A program made the position numbers and the translations under genes. 11,257 bases of DNA from NCBI GenBank assembly GCA_035532215.1, contig DATKRK010000450.1:1-11257 (forward strand). Direction: 5' to 3'. Each line of letters begins with the position of its first letter. Positions within the stretch are counted from its first letter, which is position 1. The DNA is from JAICIG01 sp035532215. Its GTDB lineage: Bacteria; Planctomycetota; Planctomycetia; Pirellulales; JAICIG01. The notes below the pieces were generated by a model. The model saw only the letters and a program-made list of their open reading frames with translations, did no database searches and was not told the DNA's origin. Shown here in pieces: positions 1-6,410 of the stretch.

Positions 1-53
1 CGGGCCGGCGGCCCGCAAGGCGCCGGCCGACAGGGGGGCATCGGCTCGCAAAT

Positions 54-220
54 CCCAGGCATAAATGCCTCAGCATTACCCACATCTTTTTCAGCGTTTT
101 GGCAAGCTGTTGATACGAAAGCACTTACAAAGCCAGCTCGCGAGAGAGCACGCAATTTTAAGTCTTGGTACAGGAACAACTTACGGAAATGTGGGTAATA
201 CTGAGGCATAAATGCCTGGG
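54..220. mobile_element. MITE-like element with 32-bp terminal inverted repeats
   Basis: The left arm (54-85) and right arm (189-220) are inverted copies that match at 29 of 32 positions by hand alignment. The three mismatches are two adjacent A/T changes in the palindrome centre and one C/T change. Each arm begins with CCCAGGCAT and contains the palindrome AGGCATAAATGCCT, followed inward by a segment ending TTACCCACAT. Similarity stops abruptly at both outer edges and at both inner edges, as expected for an element with defined ends. The 103-bp core (86-188) is more AT-rich than the flanks and carries no recognisable gene. I see no clear target-site duplication. A non-autonomous element (MITE or REP/BIME type) mobilised in trans is the best interpretation; a large regulatory hairpin is the alternative. 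Confidence 0.6.
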
Positions 221-226
221 CTAAGT

Positions 227-254
227 AAAAGAGCGCCCGCGGCGGTGGCGGCGC
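227..254 (-). terminator. Possible intrinsic terminator of the rpiB-pgl operon
   Basis: Read on the minus strand, GCGCC (250-254) pairs with GGCGC (233-237) around a GC-rich 12-nt loop and is followed immediately by TCTTTT (227-232). It lies about 85 nt beyond the pgl stop codon, a sensible place for the end of the leftward operon. The stem is only 5 bp, so this is a weak candidate. Confidence 0.3.
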
Positions 255-337
255 GGAACAAAACCGACGTAGACTTGGCCCCGCATCGGACCCCAACATC
301 GTAAATTTTGCGCCGCTCGAGGCAGCGACTGCGCCCG

Positions 338-1087
338 TTACCCCAACTTGCCTGCCGCGGCCCGATCGACGAGCCATACCACGCTGGTCAAATCAGGGCG
401 AATGCACTGGGCCGGCAATTCTTCCGGTCGCTGCGGACCGCGAATCACCTCGGCGACAATCTCGGCCTTGTCGGCGCCGCTAACGAGAAACGCCACGCGC
501 GCCGCATGGTTGAGCACGGCCGGCGTGAGCGTGATCCGGTCGGCGTGCAGTTTTTCGACCCAGGTTGCGGCGGCGAGACGAGAAGAGTCGCGCGGGACCG
601 TGTTTCCTGGAAAGAGCGAAGCCGTGTGCCCCTCGGGCCCCAAGCCGAGCAGCACCAGATCGAACCGCGGCAATTCGCCGGGCGCCAAATGAAAGTAGTC
701 TCGCAGCGTTTGTTCGTAAGCCGCCGCGGCTTCGGCCGCGCTCTGTTCGGCCAGCATGCGATGCACGTTTTCACCCCGGACGGGCAGCTTCGAAAGCATC
801 GCCTCGTGGGCCATGCGGTAATTGCTCTGCGGATCGTCGGGCGGCACGTGCCGTTCGTCGCCCCAGAAGAAATGCACTTGGCCCCAGGCGATGCGGCGGC
901 GAAACGGGTGCGCTTCGCTCGCCAGCCGGGCGTAGAGTTCTTTCGGCGTCGAGCCGCCCGACAGCGCGACGGCGAAGGCGCCGCGAGCCTGGATCGCCGC
1001 TTCGGCCCGCGCGGCGAACTCCTCGGCGGCCAGTTGCGTCAGCGCTTCGCGATCGGCGGCGATGCGAATCTCGGGCTCGGCTACCAT
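338..1087 (-). CDS. pgl: 6-phosphogluconolactonase (DevB/SOL family)
   Basis: This cytosolic enzyme hydrolyses 6-phosphoglucono-delta-lactone to 6-phosphogluconate, the second step of the oxidative pentose phosphate pathway. The 249-residue product has the usual family length and its conserved blocks: ALSGGSTPKELY (about 41-52), the substrate-pocket stretch FFWGDERHVPPDDPQSNY (73-90), and LGLGPEGHTASLFPG (147-161). The last block carries the catalytic-type histidine; PEGH replaces the more usual DGH variant, a conservative change. The ATG at 1087 is preceded by GGAG (1096-1099) with an 8-nt spacer, and this Shine-Dalgarno lies inside the end of rpiB. The gene overlaps rpiB by 7 bp, so the two are almost certainly co-transcribed and probably translationally coupled. 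Its substrate is produced by the product of zwf, located just beyond rpiB in the opposite direction. Identification is secure. Confidence 0.95.
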   Translation of the reverse strand: MVAEPEIRIAADREALTQLAAEEFAARAEAAIQARGAFAVALSGGSTPKELYARLASEAHPFRRRIAWGQVHFFWGDERHVPPDDPQSNYRMAHEAMLSKLPVRGENVHRMLAEQSAAEAAAAYEQTLRDYFHLAPGELPRFDLVLLGLGPEGHTASLFPGNTVPRDSSRLAAATWVEKLHADRITLTPAVLNHAARVAFLVSGADKAEIVAEVIRGPQRPEELPAQCIRPDLTSVVWLVDRAAAGKLG

Positions 1088-1530
1088 TTTTCATGCTCCA
1101 AGGCTTGCACCTTCGCCAGCCGGCGGCAGTGCCGCTCTTCGCCGGTGAAATTCGCTTTGAGAAAGTCGCGGACCAGTTCCTTGGCCAGTTCCACGCCGAT
1201 GATTCGCGCGCCGAGCACCAGCACGTTCATATTGTCGTGCTCGACGCCCTGATGGGCCGAGTACGAATCGTGGCACAGCCCGCCGCGGATGCCGGGGATT
1301 TTGTTGACCGCCACCGAGGCGCCGACTCCGCTGCCGCACAACAACACGCCCCGATCGGCGCGGCCTTCGCGCACGGCCAAGCCAACGGCTTTGGCGAAGT
1401 CGGGATAGTCGACCGATTCGGTGCTGTGCGTTCCCAGGTCGATCGTTTCGTGGCCGGCTTCGCGGATCGCGGCCAGCAGCGTCTGTTTGAGTTCGAACCC
1501 GGCATGGTCGGAGGCGACGGCAACTCGCAT
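1081..1530 (-). CDS. rpiB: Ribose-5-phosphate isomerase B
   Basis: This enzyme interconverts ribulose 5-phosphate and ribose 5-phosphate in the non-oxidative pentose phosphate pathway (RpiB/LacAB family). The 149-residue protein has the family hallmarks: the N-terminal strand MRVAVASDHAG with D8-H9, YPDFA (42-46), and the anion-hole loop LLCGSGVGASVAVNK around C65, the catalytic-type cysteine as in the E. coli enzyme. It also has H98-D99-N100 and the LGAR loop (107-109). The start at 1530 was chosen because the family begins exactly at this strand and because GAGG (1537-1540) lies 6 nt upstream. The longer reading frame reaching 1671 adds 47 residues unlike the family and runs into repeat DNA. 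It is the first gene of a leftward operon with pgl. LacA/LacB is the alternative within the superfamily, but the pentose-phosphate neighbours favour RpiB. Confidence 0.94.
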   Translation of the reverse strand: MRVAVASDHAGFELKQTLLAAIREAGHETIDLGTHSTESVDYPDFAKAVGLAVREGRADRGVLLCGSGVGASVAVNKIPGIRGGLCHDSYSAHQGVEHDNMNVLVLGARIIGVELAKELVRDFLKANFTGEERHCRRLAKVQALEHEKW

Positions 1531-1888
1531 GGCTGGCCTCGGCAAGAAAATGGCAGTGATCGATGATCCTGTTCCGCTCGCCGCGTCTTGCTCCTGTTCG
1601 CAAAGCGGCGATACGCAACTATATCTTTTGCCTTCCAAACGGCCAATCGCCCGATCATGTAGACGCGGCATCCTTGCCGCGTTTCGTCGTTTCCCTGCAA
1701 ACGCGGCAGGGATGTCGCGTCTACGCGAAAACGCGGCAGAGATGCCGCGTCTACTTGGGTTTTGAACGATTTTCGAAACCTTTTCGCTTGCCGCAGACGA
1801 CGGCTTGCGTATTTTCGCCCGTTCAAAGACAATTTCCGGCGCTGATGCACTGCGCCCCCGTCATTCAGTTTTTCAACGCGAAGTCTCT
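1531..1888. other. Divergent spacer between rpiB and zwf
   Basis: This 358-bp spacer must contain the promoters of both the leftward rpiB-pgl operon and rightward zwf. Its main visible content is a cluster of three 26-bp palindromic repeats (1659-1754), listed separately. I could not identify a convincing -35/-10 pair for either gene. The open frames through this stretch read repeated peptide words produced by the repeats and are not credible as proteins. Confidence 0.6.
1659..1754. repeat. Cluster of three 26-bp palindromic repeats (REP-like)
   Basis: Unit 1 (1659-1684) is inverted relative to unit 2 (1699-1724) and unit 3 (1729-1754). In the orientation of units 2 and 3, each unit reads AAACGCGGCA, a variable 4-base loop, then TGCCGCGTCTAC; unit 2 has TGTCGC, a G-U wobble in RNA. 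Every pair of units agrees at 24 of 26 positions. Each unit folds into an 8-bp hairpin (ACGCGGCA with TGCCGCGT) with a tetraloop: AGGA, GGGA or GAGA. Units 2 and 3 therefore have GNRA-type loops. Units 1 and 2 can also pair along their full length around a 14-nt loop. The cluster lies in a divergent promoter region, which argues against a role as a transcription terminator. Confidence 0.8.
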
Positions 1889-3460
1889 ATGCCCAGCGAA
1901 CGAACCAAGCTCAACGCCGCATCCGCTTATCCTCCGCCGCAAGCCTGCGCGATGGTCATTTTCGGGGCCAGCGGCGATCTGACCAAGCGCAAACTGCTGC
2001 CGGCGCTGTACAACATCGCCACGAGCAAGCTGCTGCCGGAAAAGTTCGCCGTGATCGGCTTCGCCATCGACAAGCTCGACACCGAAAAGTTCCGCCAGCA
2101 GCTTACCGAAGACATCAAGCAGTTCGGCGCCGGCGAAGTCGATCCGCTGCTTTGGGAACAGCAGTTCGCCAAGCGGCTGTTCTACGTGCAAGGCGGCTTC
2201 GAAGACCCAGAGGCTTTCGCCCGGCTCAAGGAAATGCTGGCCCAGGTCGACCGCGATTGCGGAACCGGCGGCAATTACCTGTTCTATCTGGCCACGCCGC
2301 CGCCGTTTTTCGGCAAGATCGCGGCCCAGTTGTCGGCCGCTGGGTTGACGCAGGAAAAGGCTGCGGCCGACTCCGGCGAAGCCTCGCAGGCCGAGGGCGG
2401 CGGCCATTGGCGCCGCGTGATCATCGAAAAACCGTTCGGCCACGATCTCGAATCGGCCAAGGCGCTCAACCGCGAACTCGGCAAGCTGCTGCGCGAAGAT
2501 CAGATTTACCGCATCGATCATTATCTGGGCAAGGAAACGGTGCAGAACATCCTGGTGCTCCGCTTCGCCAACGGGCTGTTCGAGCCCATCTGGAACCGCC
2601 AGTACATCGATCACGTGCAGATGACCGTGGCCGAGACGGTCGGCGTCGAGCATCGCGGCGGCTATTACGACAAGGCCGGCGCCGTGCGCGACATGACGCC
2701 CAACCACATCTGCCAGTTGCTGGCGCTGATCGGCATGGAATCGCCCACCTCGTTCGACGCCGAGGTCGTGCGCGACGAAAAGACCAAGCTCCTCAACGCC
2801 ATCCATCCGCTGTTGGAAGAACAGGTGCTGACCGACGCGGTGCGCGGCCAGTACGGCCCCGGCGTGGTGGACGGCAAGGACGTCGAGGGCTATCGCGAAT
2901 CGCTGAACGTGAACCCCAACTCGAACACCGAGACGTTCGTCGCGCTCAAGCTGTCGATCGACAACTGGCGCTGGGCGGGCGTGCCGTTTTACGTTCGCAC
3001 CGGCAAGTGCCTGCCCCGCCGCGTGACCGAAGTCGTGATCCAATTCAAGCAAGTGCCGTTCATGCTGTTCCGCGAGACGCCCGTCGAACGCCTGAGCCCG
3101 AACAAGTTGGTGCTGCAGATTCAGCCCGAGGAGGGCATCTCGCTCAAGTTCGAGGCCAAGGTGCCGGGCGTCGGCATCCAGACTCGCAGCGTGAGCATGG
3201 ACTTTCATTACGAAGACCATTTCGGCGGCACGCCGCTGACCGGCTACGAGACCTTGCTCTACGGCTGCATGCAGGGCGACCCGACGTTGTTCTTGCGGGC
3301 CGACTTCGTCGAAGCCGGCTGGAGCATCGTGCAGCCGATTCTCGACGTCTGGAGCACGTTGCCCGCCCGCAAGTTTCCCAACTACGCCGCCGGAACCTGG
3401 GGCCCCAAAGGCGCCGACGACTTGCTCAGGCAGGATGGGCGCGAGTGGCACGTGGAATGA
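1889..3460 (+). CDS. zwf: Glucose-6-phosphate 1-dehydrogenase
   Basis: This cytosolic enzyme oxidises glucose 6-phosphate to 6-phosphogluconolactone with NAD(P)+, the entry step of the oxidative pentose phosphate pathway. The predicted protein has 523 residues, slightly longer than the usual 480-510. The Rossmann nucleotide loop GASGDLTKRK is at 26-35, EKPFGHDL precedes the active-site block RIDHYLGKE at 208-216, and H273 lies in the block RDMTPNH. D210-H211 and H273 keep exactly the spacing of the Leuconostoc enzyme's D177-H178 and H240, which form the catalytic and phosphate-binding set. A low-complexity insertion rich in Ala, Gly and Glu precedes EKPFG and accounts for part of the extra length. 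The ATG at 1889 was preferred to the frame opening at 1805 because the first 28 residues of the longer form have no family counterpart and overlap spacer DNA; no strong Shine-Dalgarno is visible. It is divergent from rpiB-pgl. Confidence 0.96.
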   Translation: MPSERTKLNAASAYPPPQACAMVIFGASGDLTKRKLLPALYNIATSKLLPEKFAVIGFAIDKLDTEKFRQQLTEDIKQFGAGEVDPLLWEQQFAKRLFYVQGGFEDPEAFARLKEMLAQVDRDCGTGGNYLFYLATPPPFFGKIAAQLSAAGLTQEKAAADSGEASQAEGGGHWRRVIIEKPFGHDLESAKALNRELGKLLREDQIYRIDHYLGKETVQNILVLRFANGLFEPIWNRQYIDHVQMTVAETVGVEHRGGYYDKAGAVRDMTPNHICQLLALIGMESPTSFDAEVVRDEKTKLLNAIHPLLEEQVLTDAVRGQYGPGVVDGKDVEGYRESLNVNPNSNTETFVALKLSIDNWRWAGVPFYVRTGKCLPRRVTEVVIQFKQVPFMLFRETPVERLSPNKLVLQIQPEEGISLKFEAKVPGVGIQTRSVSMDFHYEDHFGGTPLTGYETLLYGCMQGDPTLFLRADFVEAGWSIVQPILDVWSTLPARKFPNYAAGTWGPKGADDLLRQDGREWHVE

Positions 3461-3465
3461 GGCGG

Positions 3466-3502
3466 GGCGGAGAGGCTCCTTCTTTAGTTCGTTCACTCCG
3501 CC
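3466..3502 (+). terminator. Possible weak hairpin after zwf
   Basis: GGCGGAG (3466-3472) can pair with CTCCGCC (3496-3502) over a 23-nt loop. A smaller alternative is GGAG-AGG-CTCC (3469-3479) followed by TTCTTT. Either sits directly after the zwf stop codon. Neither is a textbook intrinsic terminator, because the first lacks a T tract and the second has only a 4-bp stem. Confidence 0.22.
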
Positions 3503-3526
3503 AGCAACAAGTCCTCCGCCGCATAA

Positions 3527-3580
3527 GTGTACACGCGTATAAAATCTGCGTTGACCGCGGCGCCTATTTCACCATAGACT
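3527..3580 (+). promoter_or_regulatory. Candidate promoter and palindromic operator of the HTH operon
   Basis: TTGACC (3551-3556) and TAGACT (3575-3580) are separated by 18 bp and match the sigma-70 -35 and -10 consensus at 5 and 4 of 6 positions. This would place the transcript start at or next to the ATG at 3587, so the HTH mRNA may be leaderless, in keeping with the absence of a Shine-Dalgarno there. Just upstream lie the perfect palindrome GTGTACAC (3527-3534) and the overlapping ACGCGT (3533-3538), next to an AT-rich TATAAAA. These are plausible binding sites for the HTH protein encoded downstream, that is, autoregulation as in R-M controller or antitoxin operons. This is inference from position and symmetry only. 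Confidence 0.33.
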
Positions 3581-3586
3581 ACAACC

Positions 3587-3862
3587 ATGTCAGGGCAGCA
3601 GCCAGATCCTGTGATGGCGGCGGTGCGTATCGCGCACGACCGGAGTGGTCTCTCGTTTGAGCAACTCGGCCTAAAAATGGGGTACACGAGGGAGACCGCG
3701 CGCAAGTCGGCATGGCAATTCGTTCACCGCACTAATGACCCGCGACTGTCGATGCTGCGGCGGTTTGCGGAAGCAGTCGGCGTTCCGCTCGCCGGCTTGT
3801 TGGAGCATGAAGTTCCGCAAGATGAGGGACTCGCGAGGTATGCCGGTGACCTTCAAAAGTGA
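3587..3862 (+). CDS. Small XRE-family HTH regulator (controller- or antitoxin-like)
   Basis: The 91-residue protein is essentially a single lambda-repressor/Cro-type helix-turn-helix. The helices span about residues 9-70, with the SFEQLGLKMGYTRETARK segment (23-40) forming the DNA-reading HTH. The RLSMLRRFAEAVGVPLAGLL segment (53-72) is the usual closing helix pair of XRE domains. The tail is short and charged, with no second domain. It is the first gene of a three-gene cassette and overlaps the methyltransferase gene by 23 bp. Size and position match controller (C) proteins of restriction-modification systems, or HTH antitoxins. The likely role is to bind the palindromes just upstream and set expression of the methyltransferase and PIN nuclease. 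No Shine-Dalgarno precedes the ATG, and a leaderless transcript is possible. The family call is solid; the role is inferred from context. Confidence 0.85.
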   Translation: MSGQQPDPVMAAVRIAHDRSGLSFEQLGLKMGYTRETARKSAWQFVHRTNDPRLSMLRRFAEAVGVPLAGLLEHEVPQDEGLARYAGDLQK

Positions 3863-6410
3863 ATCACAGCGCAGAGCGTTCAGTGCGATCGTACAAAAAT
3901 TGCGCGCGATTGGATATTCAGGGGACTTGCTAGTCGAAGGCTACCGATTTGGAGATTGGTTCGCTCCCTCCGTCCCCGAGCGGCTGATACCCGCTGCGGC
4001 ATTTGGTCAGACCCCCACTTCCTACGACTCCGCTCTTTTCGGGGTAGTGCTTTCAAACGGTTTGTCCGGCAAGCAGTTGGTCTCCCAGTACCGTGCGCTA
4101 GGCGCACCAATTATCTTCGAAGTTTCTGACCTATCGGTTCGAGAGTGGGCTATTGGACGCGACGAGCGGGCAATCAGCCAGATTTCGGAGTTGTCCGTCG
4201 AAGCAATTGAAAGCCGTTTCGCAGCACAAGCGGCGGACTGGGCGCCAGCCTATTTCATGCGCGCAAAAAATGTCGGCCAGTTCACGTGGAGTCGCCAACT
4301 CGACCTCTTCCCTGATCTGCTTCCCGAATTAGAAGCTCAAATAGAAGCGAAGCTTTCACCGATGTTGCGTGACGCCATGTCTGCGGCAACCGCTGAATAT
4401 ATGAGTTCCTCGGGCCACGAACCGGATCCGGAAAAGCTATTTAAGCTCGTCTTCTGGCTCCTTACGGGCAAGGTATTTCGCGACCGCGATATTACCGGAT
4501 TCCGTACGATTAACGAAACCGATGGCGCCGACGTTGTCTTAACAGCAGTTGCCAAGCATTATAGACAAAGCCCGCCCCAATTACTGAATCGCCAAACTCG
4601 AGATTTGACATTTTCTCGCCTTTGGTCTCCAATCAATTTCCGGAATCTATCGGTTGATGTATTGGCCCAGATCTGGTCAAAATCACTCGTCACTGAGGAA
4701 GTTCGAAAGCGGCTGGGCATTCACAAGACTCCGCGAGCGGTGGCCAAGTATCTTGTTGATCAAATCGAGTTTGAAAACATCGACGACGATCACAAGACAA
4801 TCTTGGAGCCCTGCTGCGGCAGTGCGGTATTCTTAATTGCGGCGATGCACCGGTTGCGGTCGCTTCAGTGGGGCTTGTCTTCCCGCGAGCGCCATCAATA
4901 CTTTACCCGCCATCTAGTAGGTTATGAGATAGATCCTTTTGGTGCAGAGATAAGCAGGCTCGCGTTAACGTTGGCCGATTTCCCGAATCCCAATGGATGG
5001 CAAATCAACGGGGCCGACGTGTTCGCTGATCGCGAGATGTTCGCCAAGTCTCTCCAGTCCGCTGGCGTCGTGCTTTGCAATCCGCCGTTTGAGGCGTTCA
5101 CTGCCGAGGAACGTGCGTCTTACAACCCGTCCGCCAAAAGAAAACCCGTTCAACTTTTGCAGCAAGTTTTGGACAATTTGCACCCGCATGGCGTGCTTGG
5201 TTTCGTCCTCCCACAGAACATTCTCGATGGCCGCGAATACAAACACATTAGGCAGCTCCTCGCCCAGAGGTTCGCTTCAATAGAAATCACATCATTGCCA
5301 GACCAAGCATTTGAGGCAGACCACGAAGTATCCCTGCTAGTTGCCCAGCGCCCCATACCACACCTGTCCGTTGCCGTGCGGCATCGAAAGGTCGCAGACA
5401 CCCGTGCGGCTTGGCACACTTTCGAAACACGGCATGAAGTTACGTCAGCAGAAGAGGCTGCAAAAAGCGTAAATGAATGCGCCAAATCGATTGCTGTTCC
5501 TGAACTGTCGGAGGTGTGGCAATATCTCGGAAATCTTCCAAAGCTCATGGACTCGGCCGAGCTGCATCGTGGAATCGAGTGGAGTTTACCACTCACAATA
5601 GGGCGAGAGGAAACTGGGAATCGACGACTGCTTACAAGTTCGACGCCCAAATCGGGATTTATGTTGGGAGTCCCGCCGGAAAGCAACGTTTTCTGTTTTT
5701 GTGTTCCTGAACTTAAGTATTTGGACGTGCAGCCCAATCACCAACGGGGCAACGCCTGGAAATACCCGTGGCATCTGCCAAAAGTAATGCTTAATGCGAT
5801 TACCAAATCAAGGCGCGGATGGAGAATTGCGGCATTCGCGGATCAAAAGGGACTTGTTTGCTATCAAAATCTTACCGCGGCATGGCCGGTTAGCTATGAC
5901 ATCTTCGCATTGGCTGCAACTTTGAATAGTCCAATTGCAAATGCTTTTGTCGCCACGAGGGAAGGAAAGCGGCACATAACGATAGAAACGTTATATGGCA
6001 TTCCATTGCCTGCTTTCTCTAGCGACCAGACTCGCGAGTTGCGGGCGCTAATAGAAGAGTATCAAAGAGAACTCGACTCGTGCGAGTCTGAACTCTTGAA
6101 ACAAATCCCGACTCAAAAGCTCGATACATTACTGAAGAGAATAGACGCGGTCGTCTTAGAGGCGTATGATCTTCCACCGCGCATGGAACGAAGTGTGCTC
6201 GACTATTTCAATGACCAACCAAGAGCGGTCCCGTTTGAGTTCACGAACTATTTCCCGGCGAATTTCGACTCGTGCTTCTCACTTAAGCAGTTTCTTTCTG
6301 ATGAGTTCCGAAAGAGTACCGTTGAACACTTCCGAAGAACATCAGAACGCCTGCCCGATCATATTTTAAGGGCTCTTTCGATGGCCGCTCGCGACGAGGA
6401 TAACGAGTGA
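3840..6410 (+). CDS. N6-adenine DNA methyltransferase with large N-terminal domain (Eco57I/TaqI-like)
   Basis: This is predicted to transfer methyl groups from S-adenosylmethionine to adenine N6 in DNA. In the 856-residue product the gamma-type motif order is visible. A motif X-like HKTPRAVAKYLVDQI is at 295-309, motif I EPCCGSAVFL at 323-332, and motif II GYEIDPFGAEISRLAL at 361-376. GADVF follows at 391-395, catalytic motif IV NPPF at 414-417, and HGVLGFVLPQNILDG at 450-464. Motif I ends GSA rather than GSG. Residues 510-730 look like a target-recognition region ending in LNSPIANAFV...LYGIPLP (695-724), as in type IIG and Eco57I-like enzymes. The first 280 residues and the last 120 match nothing I can name, and I see no confident PD-(D/E)XK nuclease. 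The ATG at 3840 was chosen for GAGGGA at 3824-3829, 10 nt upstream; in-frame ATGs up to 3735 lie inside the HTH gene. Base composition is lower in GC than the flanks. It is coupled to the PIN gene by a 4-bp overlap. Confidence 0.88.
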   Translation: MPVTFKSESQRRAFSAIVQKLRAIGYSGDLLVEGYRFGDWFAPSVPERLIPAAAFGQTPTSYDSALFGVVLSNGLSGKQLVSQYRALGAPIIFEVSDLSVREWAIGRDERAISQISELSVEAIESRFAAQAADWAPAYFMRAKNVGQFTWSRQLDLFPDLLPELEAQIEAKLSPMLRDAMSAATAEYMSSSGHEPDPEKLFKLVFWLLTGKVFRDRDITGFRTINETDGADVVLTAVAKHYRQSPPQLLNRQTRDLTFSRLWSPINFRNLSVDVLAQIWSKSLVTEEVRKRLGIHKTPRAVAKYLVDQIEFENIDDDHKTILEPCCGSAVFLIAAMHRLRSLQWGLSSRERHQYFTRHLVGYEIDPFGAEISRLALTLADFPNPNGWQINGADVFADREMFAKSLQSAGVVLCNPPFEAFTAEERASYNPSAKRKPVQLLQQVLDNLHPHGVLGFVLPQNILDGREYKHIRQLLAQRFASIEITSLPDQAFEADHEVSLLVAQRPIPHLSVAVRHRKVADTRAAWHTFETRHEVTSAEEAAKSVNECAKSIAVPELSEVWQYLGNLPKLMDSAELHRGIEWSLPLTIGREETGNRRLLTSSTPKSGFMLGVPPESNVFCFCVPELKYLDVQPNHQRGNAWKYPWHLPKVMLNAITKSRRGWRIAAFADQKGLVCYQNLTAAWPVSYDIFALAATLNSPIANAFVATREGKRHITIETLYGIPLPAFSSDQTRELRALIEEYQRELDSCESELLKQIPTQKLDTLLKRIDAVVLEAYDLPPRMERSVLDYFNDQPRAVPFEFTNYFPANFDSCFSLKQFLSDEFRKSTVEHFRRTSERLPDHILRALSMAARDEDNE

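Larger units (their letters stand above)
1..337. other. Left-edge region without a recognised gene
   Basis: No convincing gene is visible here. The first 15 bases form a GC-rich hairpin (CGGGCC-GGC-GGCCCG). Positions 54-220 are a MITE-like inverted-repeat element, described separately. Positions 227-254 hold a possible terminator for the leftward pgl transcript, and 255-337 is the short trailer of pgl with nothing obvious in it. The plus frame starting at base 1 stays open until a TAA at 196-198, so the 3' end of an upstream gene cannot be strictly excluded. However, most of that frame lies inside the repeat element and resembles no family I know. Confidence 0.6.

Noticed and set aside
1..198. 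Plus-strand frame open from base 1 to a TAA at 196-198, possibly the end of an upstream gene.
   Set aside because: About two thirds of it is inside the MITE-like element and the peptide resembles no family I know; an open frame of 65 codons at a GC-rich edge is not strong evidence.
308..1566. Long plus-strand open frames opposite pgl and rpiB.
   Set aside because: They are antisense shadows in GC-rich DNA, whereas pgl and rpiB have clear catalytic motifs and ribosome-binding sites on the minus strand.
1659..1754. CRISPR array, suggested by three similar short repeats.
   Set aside because: One unit is inverted, gaps are 14 and 4 bp rather than uniform spacers of about 30 bp, and no cas genes are present.
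1227..1982. Open frames across the rpiB/zwf spacer that encode repeated peptide words such as VDAASLPR and TRQGCRVY.
   Set aside because: The words are translations of the 26-bp repeats in different frames, not a protein family.
1865..3496. A 543-codon minus-strand open frame opposite zwf.
   Set aside because: The translation is a His/Ala/Val/Gln-rich composition typical of the complement of a GC-rich gene, with no recognisable motif; zwf is certain on the other strand.
3840..6410. BREX PglX or type I HsdM identity for the methyltransferase.
   Set aside because: No other BREX genes and no HsdS or HsdR are present, and the length of 856 residues with a C-terminal recognition-like region fits a stand-alone Eco57I/TaqI-type enzyme better; distant relation to PglX is not excluded.
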